Shown here one piece after another: positions 1 to 8,919 of a stretch of DNA of 64,000 bases. The notes beneath the pieces were generated by a model. It was given only the letters and a program-made list of their open reading frames with translations, searched no databases and was not told the origin of the DNA. The first letter of the stretch is position 1. The number at the start of each line of letters is the position of its first letter. The stretch comes from JANQOH01 sp965201155 (GTDB taxonomy: Bacteria > Pseudomonadota > Alphaproteobacteria > UBA7887). A program made the position numbers and the translations under genes. Location: NCBI GenBank assembly GCA_965201155.1, contig OZ241752.1:1116001-1180000 (forward strand), read 5' to 3'.

Positions 1-51
1 AAGCAGGCTCTTGACCCGCACGGAATCATGAACCCCGGCAAGGTCATCTGA
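1..51 (+). CDS. FAD-linked oxidase, C-terminal end (partial)
   Basis: Only the last 16 codons and the TGA stop are in the window. The visible tail, LDPHGIMNPGKVI, is the characteristic C-terminus of the FAD-linked oxidases of the vanillyl-alcohol oxidase / GlcD / D-lactate dehydrogenase family, where this segment packs near the flavin. The stop is 14 bp before the next gene, so the two are probably co-transcribed. The substrate cannot be told from this fragment. Confidence 0.6.
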   Translation, partial: KQALDPHGIMNPGKVI

Positions 52-65
52 CAGGAGCACCGCCC

Positions 66-1844
66 ATGGCGACAGGCTACACCGCGCCCATAGACGACAT
101 GCGCTTCGTTCTCGAGGATATGGTCGGTCTCCAGGGCCTCGCCGCCCTCGACGGCCTCGATTCCTTGAGCGGCGACTTTGTCGCCCAGGTGCTCGATGAA
201 GCCGGTCGCTTCGCCGGCGAAGTGCTGGCGCCGCTGAACAAGAGCGGCGACGAACAGGGCGCACGCCTCATCAACGGCGTCGTGCGCATGCCGGACGGCT
301 GCCGTGAAGCCTATGCAAAATGGATCGACGCCGGCTGGGGCGCCGTGAATGCCGATCCCGCCCATGGCGGCATGAGCCTCGGCCATACGCTTTCCGGCGC
401 GCTCAGTGAAATGTGGCAGGCGGCGAACATGTCCTTCGCCGACGGTCTCATGCTTACCCAGGGCGCCGTCGAGGCCATCGAAACCCATGGCGACGCCGCC
501 ATGAAGGCAACCTACCTGCCCAAACTCGTGACCGGCGAATGGTCGGGCACCATGAACCTCACGGAACCCGGCGCCGGCTCCGATGTCGGCGCCCTCAAGA
601 CCCGCGCCGTGCGCGGCGACAACGGCGCCTACAGGATCACCGGCACCAAGATCTTCATCACCCATGCCGACCACGACATGAGCGAGAACGTGGTGCATCT
701 GGTGCTTGCCCGTACCGCCGGCGCGCCCGCCGGCACCCGCGGAATCTCGCTGTTCGTAGTCCCCAAATTCCTGGTGAACGACGATGGCGCCCCGGGACCG
801 CGCAACGACCTGCGCGTCGTGTCGCTCGAACACAAGATGGGCCACACCGCCAGCCCCACCGCCGTGATGAGCTATGGCGATGACGCCGGAGCCGTCGGCT
901 ACCTTCTCGGCGGCGAACAACGCGGCATGCACTGCATGTTTACCATGATGAACAGCGCCCGTCTCAATGTTGCCATCCAGGGCCTCGCCATTGCCGAACG
1001 CGCCTGGCAGGCGGCCCTCGACTGGGCACGGCAGCGCGTTCAGGGTACAGCCGTCGACAACCCGTCGGGCGGCCCCATCACCATCGTCAAGCACCCGGAC
1101 GTACGCCGCATGCTCATGGACATGCGCGCGCAAATCCAGGCCATGCGCGCCCTCTGCTATTCCATAGGCGCGGCGCTGGACCATGCCCGCCGCGCCGGTG
1201 ACCAGGCAGCCGCGGGCTATGTCGACCTCATGATCCCGGTCGCCAAGGCCTGGTGCACCGACCAGGGCTTTGCCGTTGCCTCCACCGGCGTCCAGGTGCA
1301 TGGCGGCATGGGCTATATCGAGGAAACCGGCGCCGCCCAGCACCTGCGCGATGCCCGCATCACCATGATCTATGAGGGTACAAACGGTATTCAGGCGCTC
1401 GACCTCGTGCGCCGCAAGCTGCAACAGGACGAAGGCGCAGCCGCCGCCGCACTCGTCGCCGATATGCGTGAAACCGCACACGCGCTGGCAGAAGCATCCC
1501 TGACCGATATTGCCGGCGCGCTAATGCCGGCAGTGGACGCGCTCGCCGAAACCACGGACTGGATTCGCAAGGCATGGCGCCGCGATCCGGTCGCCGCCGC
1601 CGCCGGCGCAACCTCTTATGCCGGCATGATGGGCGCCATCGCCGGCGGCTGGATGCTCGGCAAGGCCGCGCTCAAGGCGCAAATGCGGCTCCGCGCCGGC
1701 GCTGGTAACGCCGCCTTCTATGACGCGAAAATCGCCACGGCGCGATTTTACGCCAGCCAGCATCTTGCGCCGGCAGCAGCGCTGGCCGGGCCGGTCATGA
1801 CCGCACGCGACCCGGTCATGGCTGTGCCGGACGAACTGTTTTAG
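66..1844 (+). CDS. acyl-CoA dehydrogenase, long form (DmdC-like)
   Basis: A 592-residue flavoenzyme expected to introduce a trans-2,3 double bond into an acyl-CoA, passing electrons to ETF in the cytoplasm. The order is an N-terminal helical domain, the beta domain (MNLTEPGAGSDVGALKT near residue 160, then KIFITHADHDM), and the C-terminal helical domain with GVQVHGGMGYIEE and ARITMIYEGTNGIQALDL, where the conserved Glu is the usual catalytic base. The roughly 150 extra C-terminal residues and the opening MATGYTAPIDDMRFVL match the long branch that includes 3-methylmercaptopropionyl-CoA dehydrogenase (DmdC). Length fits that branch. Many relatives of DmdC act on other acyl-CoAs, and no other DMSP gene is visible, so the substrate is left open. 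GGAGC lies just before the ATG. Confidence 0.9.
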   Translation: MATGYTAPIDDMRFVLEDMVGLQGLAALDGLDSLSGDFVAQVLDEAGRFAGEVLAPLNKSGDEQGARLINGVVRMPDGCREAYAKWIDAGWGAVNADPAHGGMSLGHTLSGALSEMWQAANMSFADGLMLTQGAVEAIETHGDAAMKATYLPKLVTGEWSGTMNLTEPGAGSDVGALKTRAVRGDNGAYRITGTKIFITHADHDMSENVVHLVLARTAGAPAGTRGISLFVVPKFLVNDDGAPGPRNDLRVVSLEHKMGHTASPTAVMSYGDDAGAVGYLLGGEQRGMHCMFTMMNSARLNVAIQGLAIAERAWQAALDWARQRVQGTAVDNPSGGPITIVKHPDVRRMLMDMRAQIQAMRALCYSIGAALDHARRAGDQAAAGYVDLMIPVAKAWCTDQGFAVASTGVQVHGGMGYIEETGAAQHLRDARITMIYEGTNGIQALDLVRRKLQQDEGAAAAALVADMRETAHALAEASLTDIAGALMPAVDALAETTDWIRKAWRRDPVAAAAGATSYAGMMGAIAGGWMLGKAALKAQMRLRAGAGNAAFYDAKIATARFYASQHLAPAAALAGPVMTARDPVMAVPDELF

Positions 1845-1902
1845 CCGCCGCCTGTGCAAGGCGCTGCCGGAACGCTATGCTCGCAGCAAGGGGAGAACCG
1901 CC

Positions 1903-3258
1903 ATGACCGAGAAGAGGACGCAACCGACTCGCCGCCGCTTTCTCAAGACCGCGGCCGCGGCCGGCGCTGTGGCCGGCGCCGCGCCCTGGGTACGAAGCGC
2001 CCATTCCGCCGGGTCACTGTCCATCGGCCTGTGGGATCACTGGGTTCCCGGCGCCAACGACGTGATGCGCAAAATCTGCACGGAATGGGGTGAAGCGAAC
2101 AATGTCGAAGTCAGTATCGATTTCATCACCTCCATAGGCAACAAGCTGCTGCTCACCGCGCAGGCGGAATCGCGCGCCCGCACCGGCCATGACATCTATT
2201 GCGTGCCTGTGTGGATGCCATCCATTTTCAGCGCCTCGCTGGAACCTCTCGACGATGTGGTGGCGGAAATCCAGTCGCGCCACGGCCCGCTGGTCTCGTC
2301 GGCCAGCTATCTGGCGCAAATCGACGGCGTCTGGCGCGCCACGCCGGCCCCCACCGGCTCGCTGACCTACGCGCAAGTCTCCCGCCTCGACTATTTTCGT
2401 GATCACGCCGGCGTCGATCTCGCGGCGATCTTTCCCGCCAACGGACAACGCGACCCTGCCCTGGTGGAAAGCTGGACCTATGACGCTTTTCTCGCGGCCG
2501 CAGAAAAACTGCACGCCGCCGGGCACTCCTTCGGCGCACCGATCGCGCCCACCCCTGACGGCACCCAATGGATCGGGCAGGTGTTTCGCGCCTTTGGCGC
2601 CGAACTGGTCAATGCCGACGGCGATATCGCCGTGGATTCCGACGCAACCCGCACTGCCCTGGACTATCTGTCGCGCCTCAGCCGTTTCATGCCTGAAGGC
2701 GTCTTCGCGTGGGACGACGCCGGCAACAATCGCTGGATGATCTCCGGCCAGGGCAGCGCCATCTTCAACCCGCCCAGCGCCTGGGCGGTGGCAAGCCGCG
2801 ATAATCCCGCGGCAGGACGGCACTTCTGGCACCACGACGCGCCGCGAGGCCCCGCCGGACGCTTCCGCGGCGGCTCACCCTTCTTCTGGGGCGTATGGCA
2901 GTTCTCGCAAAACATACCGGCAGCCAAGGACCTGTTCCTTCACGTCATGCAACGCGATGTCGTCGAACGCATGCTGCGTGCGTCCCAGGGCTTCGATCTG
3001 CCGCTGATTGCCGCCTATCGCGACTCCGATGTGTGGGAATCCGCAACACCACCCGACGGTGTCCTGTTCAACTACCCCATTCGCGGCGATGAAGTGCAAA
3101 ATGTCGCCGGCTATCCCGCCCCGCCGGAATATGGCGCGCAAATCTTCACACAAGGCGTATTCGGCAATCTCGTCGCCCGCGCGACCCAGGGCGGTCAGTC
3201 CTTCGATGATGCTATCGACTGGGCAGGCAACGAACTTGAAGCGATAATGTTCTTCTAG
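1903..3258 (+). CDS. ABC transporter substrate-binding protein (family 1, Tat signal)
   Basis: A 451-residue periplasmic solute receptor for the importer encoded next. The N-terminus carries a twin-arginine signal (TRRRFLKTAAAAGAVAGAA, about residues 8-26) followed by a signal-peptidase site near AHSA. The mature part begins SLSIGLWDHWVPGAND and has the layout of family-1 extracellular binding proteins that serve CUT1 carbohydrate importers. The ligand is not evident from sequence. A strong ribosome site (GGGGAGAA) precedes the ATG, and the permease gene starts 20 bp after the stop, so the four transporter genes form one operon. Neighbouring dehydrogenases hint at a catabolic substrate, but that is inference. 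Confidence 0.88.
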   Translation: MTEKRTQPTRRRFLKTAAAAGAVAGAAPWVRSAHSAGSLSIGLWDHWVPGANDVMRKICTEWGEANNVEVSIDFITSIGNKLLLTAQAESRARTGHDIYCVPVWMPSIFSASLEPLDDVVAEIQSRHGPLVSSASYLAQIDGVWRATPAPTGSLTYAQVSRLDYFRDHAGVDLAAIFPANGQRDPALVESWTYDAFLAAAEKLHAAGHSFGAPIAPTPDGTQWIGQVFRAFGAELVNADGDIAVDSDATRTALDYLSRLSRFMPEGVFAWDDAGNNRWMISGQGSAIFNPPSAWAVASRDNPAAGRHFWHHDAPRGPAGRFRGGSPFFWGVWQFSQNIPAAKDLFLHVMQRDVVERMLRASQGFDLPLIAAYRDSDVWESATPPDGVLFNYPIRGDEVQNVAGYPAPPEYGAQIFTQGVFGNLVARATQGGQSFDDAIDWAGNELEAIMFF

Positions 3259-3278
3259 CATCGGCAACGGAGGCGATC

Positions 3279-4214
3279 ATGGCCAGCGCGCCGGCGATCG
3301 ACATTTCCGCACCTGCGGCTGCCTCGCGGCCACCGGGGAGCCTGAAGCGCTTTCTCCGCCGCAAATCGACCATCGGCGTGCTCATGGTCGTACCCCTCCT
3401 GGCGGTCATTGTCGGCCTCGTCGCCTATCCCGGCGTCTACGCCATGTATCTGTCGATGCTGAACAAGGCCGAAACCGCGTTTGTCGGGCTGCGCAACTTC
3501 GAATTCCTGCTGCGCCGGGAATCGTTCCAGGACGTGGTGTACCAGTCGATCATGTTCGCGCTGGTTGCCGTCATCGGCAAGGCCCTGATCGGCTTCATTG
3601 CCGCCCACGCCGTCAACGCCATACCCACCAAGGGACAGCGCAAATGGCGCGGCATGATGCTCATCCCGTGGGTAATCCCGCCGGCGCTCTCCACCCTCGG
3701 CTGGTGGTGGCTGTTCGAACCGACCTACAGCTCGATAAACTGGCTGTTCGCCAAGCTCGGCCTGACGGAAATCGCGTGGCTCAGCGAAGTCTTCTGGGCG
3801 CGGTTCGCCGTCATCCTGGTCAATATCTGGTTCGGCGCGCCGTTCTTCCTCATCATGTACCTCGCCGCGCTCAAATCCATCCCCGAGGAACTCTACGAGG
3901 CAGCCTCCATCGACGGCGCCAATGCCTGGCAGAAGATGATCCACATCACCATGCCCATGATGCGCAATATCATCGCCATCACGGTGCTGTTCTCGATCAT
4001 CGTCACACTCGCCAATTTCGACATAGTCCGTGTGCTCACCCAGGGCAATCCGCTCGGCAAAACCCATCTGTTCGCGACCTATGCCATGCGCTATGGCCTC
4101 GAGTCGGGCAATATCCCGCTGGGCGCCGCCGTCTCGCTGTTCATGTTCCCGGTGCTCGCGGTGCTTGCTTTCGTCATCCTGCGCAACGTCCGCAAACGCG
4201 CGATGGAGTTGTAA
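3279..4214 (+). CDS. ABC transporter permease (MalF/UgpA-like)
   Basis: A 311-residue inner-membrane subunit with about six hydrophobic segments, the first near residues 35-60 (VLMVVPLLAVIVGLVAYPGV). The EAA loop that docks on the ATPase is clear: EELYEAASIDGANAWQKM near residues 205-222. This is the first of two permeases and has the MalF/UgpA position and length. It lies 20 bp after the binding-protein gene and 3 bp before the second permease, so it should be translated from the same message. It forms half of the translocation pore. Confidence 0.9.
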   Translation: MASAPAIDISAPAAASRPPGSLKRFLRRKSTIGVLMVVPLLAVIVGLVAYPGVYAMYLSMLNKAETAFVGLRNFEFLLRRESFQDVVYQSIMFALVAVIGKALIGFIAAHAVNAIPTKGQRKWRGMMLIPWVIPPALSTLGWWWLFEPTYSSINWLFAKLGLTEIAWLSEVFWARFAVILVNIWFGAPFFLIMYLAALKSIPEELYEAASIDGANAWQKMIHITMPMMRNIIAITVLFSIIVTLANFDIVRVLTQGNPLGKTHLFATYAMRYGLESGNIPLGAAVSLFMFPVLAVLAFVILRNVRKRAMEL

Positions 4215-4217
4215 GCC

Positions 4218-5114
4218 ATGGCAAATGTTGCAGCCGCCGGCGCCAGCGGTATTTTCGGCCGTCGCGCCAGCCAACGCAGAGAACGTCGCTGGGCGCTGGT
4301 CGCCGCCTATTGTGCCCTCGGCGCCTTCGTCGTGTTCTTCCTCTTCCCGCCCTATTACATGCTCATCACCTCGTTCAAGACCAACGAGGAAATCGCAGCG
4401 CTCGATACCAATCCCTGGATCATCGAAAAGGGCGTGACGACCGAGCATTACGCCGGCCTGCTTACCGACACGGCTTTCCCCACCTATTTTCTCAATACAG
4501 CCATCGTCACGCTGTGCGTGGTGTCAATCACCATGGTGATCAGCGTCCTCGCCGCCTACGGCCTGTCGCGGTTGCGATTCTGGGGCGCCGGCGTTCTCGC
4601 AACCGGGGTGTTCCTGACCTATCTGGTGCCCGACACCCTGCTGTTCGTGCCGCTGTTCAAGATCGTCGGCGGGCTCGGCCTGCTCGACTCCTATTGGGCG
4701 CTGGTGCTGGTCTATCCCACCATCACCGTGCCGTTCTGCACCTGGATCATGATCGGCTATTTCTCCTCGATCCCGCGTGAGCTCGACGAAGCCGCACTGA
4801 TCGACGGCGCCAACCACATCCAGATGCTGCTCAAGGTATTCATCCCCGTGGCCCTGCCTGGGCTGATCGCGGCGATGATCTTCGCCTTCACCGTCTCCTG
4901 GGCTTCGTTCATCTATCCGCTCGCCTATATCTATTCCGACGACCAGATGGTGCTCACCGTCGGTACCGTCACCACCTTGATCAAGGGCGACGTATTTCAC
5001 TGGGGCGGCCTCATGGCCGGTGCCCTCATGGCCGCGGCGCCGCCGGTCATCATCTATGCATTCCTGATGGACTACTACATTGCCGGCCTGACATCTGGCG
5101 CAACGAAAGGCTGA
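4218..5114 (+). CDS. ABC transporter permease (MalG/UgpE-like)
   Basis: A 298-residue membrane protein pairing with the preceding permease. It has an N-terminal hydrophobic segment (LVAAYCALGAFVVFFLFPPY), a periplasmic region with LITSFKTNEEIAAL, typical of MalG-type subunits, and the EAA loop PRELDEAALIDGANHIQML near residues 190-210. It starts 3 bp after the upstream stop and ends 3 bp before the ATPase gene, a tight spacing that suggests coupled translation. Confidence 0.9.
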   Translation: MANVAAAGASGIFGRRASQRRERRWALVAAYCALGAFVVFFLFPPYYMLITSFKTNEEIAALDTNPWIIEKGVTTEHYAGLLTDTAFPTYFLNTAIVTLCVVSITMVISVLAAYGLSRLRFWGAGVLATGVFLTYLVPDTLLFVPLFKIVGGLGLLDSYWALVLVYPTITVPFCTWIMIGYFSSIPRELDEAALIDGANHIQMLLKVFIPVALPGLIAAMIFAFTVSWASFIYPLAYIYSDDQMVLTVGTVTTLIKGDVFHWGGLMAGALMAAAPPVIIYAFLMDYYIAGLTSGATKG

Positions 5115-5117
5115 GCA

Positions 5118-6209
5118 ATGGCCGACGTATCCCTGCGCGCACTGCACAAGACGTTCGACCGCACCGAGGCGGTGCGCGGTATCGACCTCGATATCGAGGA
5201 TAACGAACTGGTTGTGCTGGTCGGCCCCTCCGGCTGCGGCAAAAGCACCACCCTGCGCATGATCGCCGGTCTTGAGGATATAACCTCGGGCGACATCCGC
5301 ATCGGCGGCGAACTCGTCAATGACGTGCCGCCAAAAAATCGCGACATTGCCATGGTGTTTCAGAACTATGCGCTCTATCCGCATATGACCGTGGCGCAAA
5401 ACATGTCCTTCGGCCTGCGCTTGCGGAAATATCCGCGTTCGGAGATTGAGCGCCGCGTCACCGCCGCGGCCGACATACTGGGTATCACCGAACTGCTGCA
5501 GCGCCGGCCGCGCCAGCTCTCCGGCGGCCAGCGCCAGCGCGTCGCAATGGGCCGCGCCATCGTCCGTAACCCCAAAGTCTTTCTGTTCGACGAGCCGCTG
5601 TCGAACCTCGACGCCAAGCTGCGCGGCCAGATGCGCACGGAAATCAAACGCCTGCATCAGCGTCTGCGCACCACCACCATCTACGTTACCCACGATCAGG
5701 TGGAAGCGATGACGCTTGCCGACCGCGTCGTTGTCATGCGCGACGGCGTGATCGAGCAGATCGGCCCCCCCGGCGAATTGTACCACCGACCGCGCACCCG
5801 CTTCGTTGCCGGCTTCATCGGCTCGCCGGCGATGAACTTCCTGCACTGCCGGCTGACCGAAGGCGCTCGCAAAGTCGTCATTCCGGGCTTTGTCGAAATT
5901 CCGCTCGACAGCGAGTCACAGCAGCACTACGCCGCGCGTGCCGGGCGCTCTCTGGTAGCTGGTTTTCGCCCGGAACATATCCGTGAATCCCGGGGTGAAA
6001 AGGAAGACGGCCGGGTATTGTGCAAGGTCACGCCTGATGTCGTGGAGCCGCTCGGGATCGAAACCATGGTCTATTTCGCGCATGAGGATGCCGAGATATG
6101 CGCCCGCGTCTCGCCCGATTCCATGCCGGAGCCAAATCGACCGTTTCTGCTTTCGCTCGAAACCCGACGCCTCCATCTGATCGACCCGGATACCGGCCTC
6201 GTCCTCTGA
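5118..6209 (+). CDS. ABC transporter ATP-binding protein (UgpC/MalK-like)
   Basis: A 363-residue ATPase that powers the importer. Motifs run in order: Walker A GPSGCGKST (about 36-44), Q-loop VFQNYALYPHMTV, signature LSGGQRQRVAMGRAIV, Walker B KVFLFDEPLSNLDAKLR, and switch VTHDQVEAMTLADRV. The C-terminal 120 residues form the OB-type regulatory domain found in MalK/UgpC proteins that serve CUT1 importers. Such ATPases are often shared between transporters, but the gene here sits directly after both permeases. It ends 11 bp before the SDR start. Confidence 0.93.
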   Translation: MADVSLRALHKTFDRTEAVRGIDLDIEDNELVVLVGPSGCGKSTTLRMIAGLEDITSGDIRIGGELVNDVPPKNRDIAMVFQNYALYPHMTVAQNMSFGLRLRKYPRSEIERRVTAAADILGITELLQRRPRQLSGGQRQRVAMGRAIVRNPKVFLFDEPLSNLDAKLRGQMRTEIKRLHQRLRTTTIYVTHDQVEAMTLADRVVVMRDGVIEQIGPPGELYHRPRTRFVAGFIGSPAMNFLHCRLTEGARKVVIPGFVEIPLDSESQQHYAARAGRSLVAGFRPEHIRESRGEKEDGRVLCKVTPDVVEPLGIETMVYFAHEDAEICARVSPDSMPEPNRPFLLSLETRRLHLIDPDTGLVL

Positions 6210-6220
6210 AGGGAAGACGC

Positions 6221-7024
6221 ATGATCGATCTCTACAAGGCTGCGGTAATCGTTACCGGCTCAACCCGGGGAGTGGGCGCCGCAACGGCGAGGCTTCTGGC
6301 CGAGCGCGGCGCCCGCATCGTCATCAACTTCTCCCGGTCACAGGCGCAGGCGGAAGGTGTCGCCGACCAATGCCGCACCCTGGGCGGTGAAGTGCTCGTC
6401 GTGCAGGGCGATGTGTCCGACGACGCCGACTGCCGCCGTATTGCCCGCGAAACCCTTGATCGCTGGGGCCGCATAGACGGCCTGGTCAATAATGCCGGCA
6501 CCACAGTGTTCCGTGCGCATGACGATCTGGAAGGACTTAGCGCGGCCGACTTTCAGCGCGTTTACGCCGTCAATACCGTTGGCCCGTTTCAGATGATCCG
6601 CGCCTGCGCGCCGGCCATGAAGGAAGGAGGGCGGGGCGCCGTCGTCAATGTGTCATCGGTTGCCGGGTCCTACGGCGTCGGCTCATCCCTCGCCTATGTC
6701 GGTTCCAAGGCGGCGCTCAACATGCTCACGGTTTCCCTGGCGCGTGTGCTCGGTCCGGAAATCACCGTCAATACCGTCAATCCCGGGTTCATCGCGGGGG
6801 ACTGGCTGCGCAACGGCATGGGCGATGCCAACTACACCTTTGTCAAGGAATCGCTGGAAAACACAACGCCGCTGCGAGCTGTGAACCAACCGGAAGATAT
6901 CGCGCGCAACATCGTCTGGCTACTGGAAGGGGCGCCCAACATCACCGGTCATCTCTTCCATATTGATGCCGGAATGGGCCTGATCCGCGGTGCATTGCCG
7001 ACCATGGTTCGGGAAGATCGATAA
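6221..7024 (+). CDS. SDR family NAD(P)-dependent oxidoreductase
   Basis: A 267-residue short-chain dehydrogenase. It shows the cofactor motif TGSTRGVGAATARLL near the N-terminus, NNAGTT near residue 90, catalytic Ser in NVSSVAGS, and the YxxxK pair in SLAYVGSKAALNM. The start at 6221 is chosen because it follows GGGAAGACGC and lies 11 bp after the ATPase stop; a longer reading frame upstream would run through the ATPase gene in another frame. It ends the transporter operon. Substrate unknown; FabG-like reductases share this layout. Confidence 0.88.
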   Translation: MIDLYKAAVIVTGSTRGVGAATARLLAERGARIVINFSRSQAQAEGVADQCRTLGGEVLVVQGDVSDDADCRRIARETLDRWGRIDGLVNNAGTTVFRAHDDLEGLSAADFQRVYAVNTVGPFQMIRACAPAMKEGGRGAVVNVSSVAGSYGVGSSLAYVGSKAALNMLTVSLARVLGPEITVNTVNPGFIAGDWLRNGMGDANYTFVKESLENTTPLRAVNQPEDIARNIVWLLEGAPNITGHLFHIDAGMGLIRGALPTMVREDR

Positions 7025-7051
7025 CCCGTCGGGAAACAGGATTTTTCCGGC

Positions 7052-7762
7052 TCAGTTTACTTTCGCCGATGCGATCATCGCTGCCTTGATCGTCTCGGCC
7101 GTGGCACCCGGGGCCTGCGCCGCCTCGATCATCACCGCCTCCCGCCGCGCGATCAACGCAGCGGCGTCTACCACGGCGCGTGCCGTGCCCGCCGGGACCA
7201 CCACCGCCCCGTGACGGTCGGCGTGTATGAGATCGCCGGATTCCACAACCATCCCCGCAATGCTCACCGGGCAGTCATAATCCACCACATGAACAAACCC
7301 GTGGCTCGGCGCTATGACGCCCGCCAGAATCTGGAAATCGTCCGCCAGCATGTCGAGATCGCGCGCACTGCCATTGGTGATCGTCCCGAGGCAGCCAAGC
7401 GCCTTGTGAATATTGGTATTCACCTCGCCCCAGAATGACCCGAAACCGGCTTCACCGTCGTCAAGGTCCTGCACCACGCTGATCGTCGGTCCCGGACCGG
7501 ATGCGAGATAATCCAGATAGCCGAACCTCGTTTCGCGTATTTTTTCCGGTTCTGCCGCTGAAGGGCGCTTGGCGCGAATGGTCACGGTGCGTGCATAGCC
7601 GACCATGGCTCCGAGTTCGGGCCGAACGCATTGCAGGGTCCGGGTGGTGAAGCCGTAGGCGCGCCGTTCCGGCGCAACAAGTTCTATGGCGTTGCACACG
7701 GACGGCGTATCAAGCGCCCGCAGGGCGGCCATGTCGTTTGTGTGGGTCGCAGTGTTGTTCAT
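7052..7762 (-). CDS. RraA/dimethylmenaquinone methyltransferase-like family protein
   Basis: A 236-residue protein of the RraA-like fold, a family that includes RNase E inhibitors and class II HMG/CHA-type aldolases and also many unassigned catabolic proteins. Visible family features are LDTPSVCNAIELV at the N-terminus, GVAR/GYARTVTI, and the loop GTITNGSARDLDMLADDFQILAGVIAPSHGFVHVVD, followed by DLIHADRHGAVVVP. The GS-x-RD stretch is where aldolase members bind the carboxylate substrate. Aldolase-type chemistry is plausible given the following alcohol-dehydrogenase neighbour, but it is inference. An AAGGA site precedes the chosen ATG; the longer frame to 8368 overlaps the neighbour. It ends 27 bp from the convergent SDR. 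Confidence 0.75.
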   Translation of the reverse strand: MNNTATHTNDMAALRALDTPSVCNAIELVAPERRAYGFTTRTLQCVRPELGAMVGYARTVTIRAKRPSAAEPEKIRETRFGYLDYLASGPGPTISVVQDLDDGEAGFGSFWGEVNTNIHKALGCLGTITNGSARDLDMLADDFQILAGVIAPSHGFVHVVDYDCPVSIAGMVVESGDLIHADRHGAVVVPAGTARAVVDAAALIARREAVMIEAAQAPGATAETIKAAMIASAKVN

Positions 7763-7778
7763 GGATGAGTCCTTTTCG

Positions 7779-8876
7779 TCAAGCGGCGCCGGGGCGGCGG
7801 CCGTGCCATGCGTCATCAAGCAGCGCGCGGAGAGACTCGGGCGAGACGGCGCGCGGATTATCGTTGCCGATATGCTCTGCGGCCAGCGCTGCGGTATCGT
7901 CCAGGGCGCTTTCTGCAAGCCCCATGGCGGCCAGGCTGGCAGGCATGTCGAGGCGGGCGGTGAAATCGAACAGGAACGGTGCCGCTTTCGCCGCGGCCTC
8001 GGCGTCCGAGCCGCCATTTGCCGCTCCCATGGCGCGCGCCGCGCGAGCGATCGCGGCAACCGCGGCGCCGGCATTGTAGTGCACGGCATGAGCGATGATG
8101 ACCGCATTCGTTTCGCCGTGGCCGAGGCCGCAACTGCCGCCGAGCACATGGCACAGCCGGTGATGCAGCGCGATACCGGCCGATCCCAACGCTGCGCCAG
8201 CGAGCCAAGCGCCATAAAGCGCCTGTTTTCGTGCCGCAACGTTGGCCGGTTCCTTCGCCGCTGCGGGAATACCGGCGGCAAGGGCTGCCAGACCCGCTTC
8301 CGCGAGCAGGTCGGACAGCGGCGTGGCGCGGGCGGTATAGAGCGCTTCGATGCCGTGGGCGATGGCATTCATGCCGCTGGCCGCAGTGGCGCGCGGCGGC
8401 AGGCCGTAGCCAAGTTCGGGGTCGTAGATCACCGTCCGTGGGCGCACAAACGGACCACCGACGGTTTTCTTCACGCCGTCACGGGTGATGCCGACAATCC
8501 CGGTCATTTCCGAACCCGAATAGGTTGTCGGCACGGCAAGCAGGGGGATATTCTCGGTCAACGCCACCGCCTTGGCGAGGCCGATGGGGGTGCCGCCGCC
8601 AATGGCAATCACGGCGTCGGCATTCAGGCTGCGCGCGGTTTGACGTGCTGTCTCCGCCTGTTCGAACGGCACATGCTCGCGCGCGTCGTCGATTACCGAT
8701 ACCGCGCGCGGCGCCAGCGCATCCGCGATCCTCGCTGCAGCCACGCGATTGGCGCGGCTCGTGGTGAGCAGCACATGCCCGGCGCCAAGACGCTCAATTT
8801 CCTCTGCAACCTGCACCACCGTTCCGGCGCCGAAGACGACGCGCTGATCGAAGGTCTCATGCACAAATTTGTCCAA
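7779..8876 (-). CDS. iron-containing alcohol dehydrogenase, maleylacetate reductase-like
   Basis: A 365-residue group III alcohol dehydrogenase. The N-terminal dinucleotide domain has AVIAIGGGTPIGLAKAVAL (about residues 88-106) and PTTYSGSEMT. The C-terminal domain has GMNAIAHGIEALYT, HHRLCHVLGGSCGLGHGETNAVI, with the metal/substrate histidines of the family. Maleylacetate reductases share exactly this Leu/His-rich pattern and length (about 350). They reduce maleylacetate to 3-oxoadipate in aromatic catabolism. No ring-cleavage dioxygenase is nearby, so the substrate is uncertain. It is 16 bp upstream of the RraA-like gene and forms an operon with it. The accessory cassette 8920-11908 lies immediately upstream. 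Confidence 0.8.
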   Translation of the reverse strand: MDKFVHETFDQRVVFGAGTVVQVAEEIERLGAGHVLLTTSRANRVAAARIADALAPRAVSVIDDAREHVPFEQAETARQTARSLNADAVIAIGGGTPIGLAKAVALTENIPLLAVPTTYSGSEMTGIVGITRDGVKKTVGGPFVRPRTVIYDPELGYGLPPRATAASGMNAIAHGIEALYTARATPLSDLLAEAGLAALAAGIPAAAKEPANVAARKQALYGAWLAGAALGSAGIALHHRLCHVLGGSCGLGHGETNAVIIAHAVHYNAGAAVAAIARAARAMGAANGGSDAEAAAKAAPFLFDFTARLDMPASLAAMGLAESALDDTAALAAEHIGNDNPRAVSPESLRALLDDAWHGRRPGAA

Positions 8877-8919
8877 TTCCGGACTCCCACTCTATCGCGC
8901 CACGCACAAGCGCCGATGC

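Noticed and set aside
4524..5846. A 440-codon minus-strand frame across the permease and ATPase genes
   Set aside because: It lies antisense to two well-supported transporter genes and has no recognisable domain.
7025..7051. A possible terminator between the convergent SDR and RraA-like genes
   Set aside because: CGGGAAA and TTTTCCGG pair only partly, and there is no T-run after a stable stem.
7763..8368. Extension of the RraA-like gene to 438 residues
   Set aside because: The extra part overlaps the alcohol dehydrogenase gene in another frame, and a good ribosome site precedes the shorter start.
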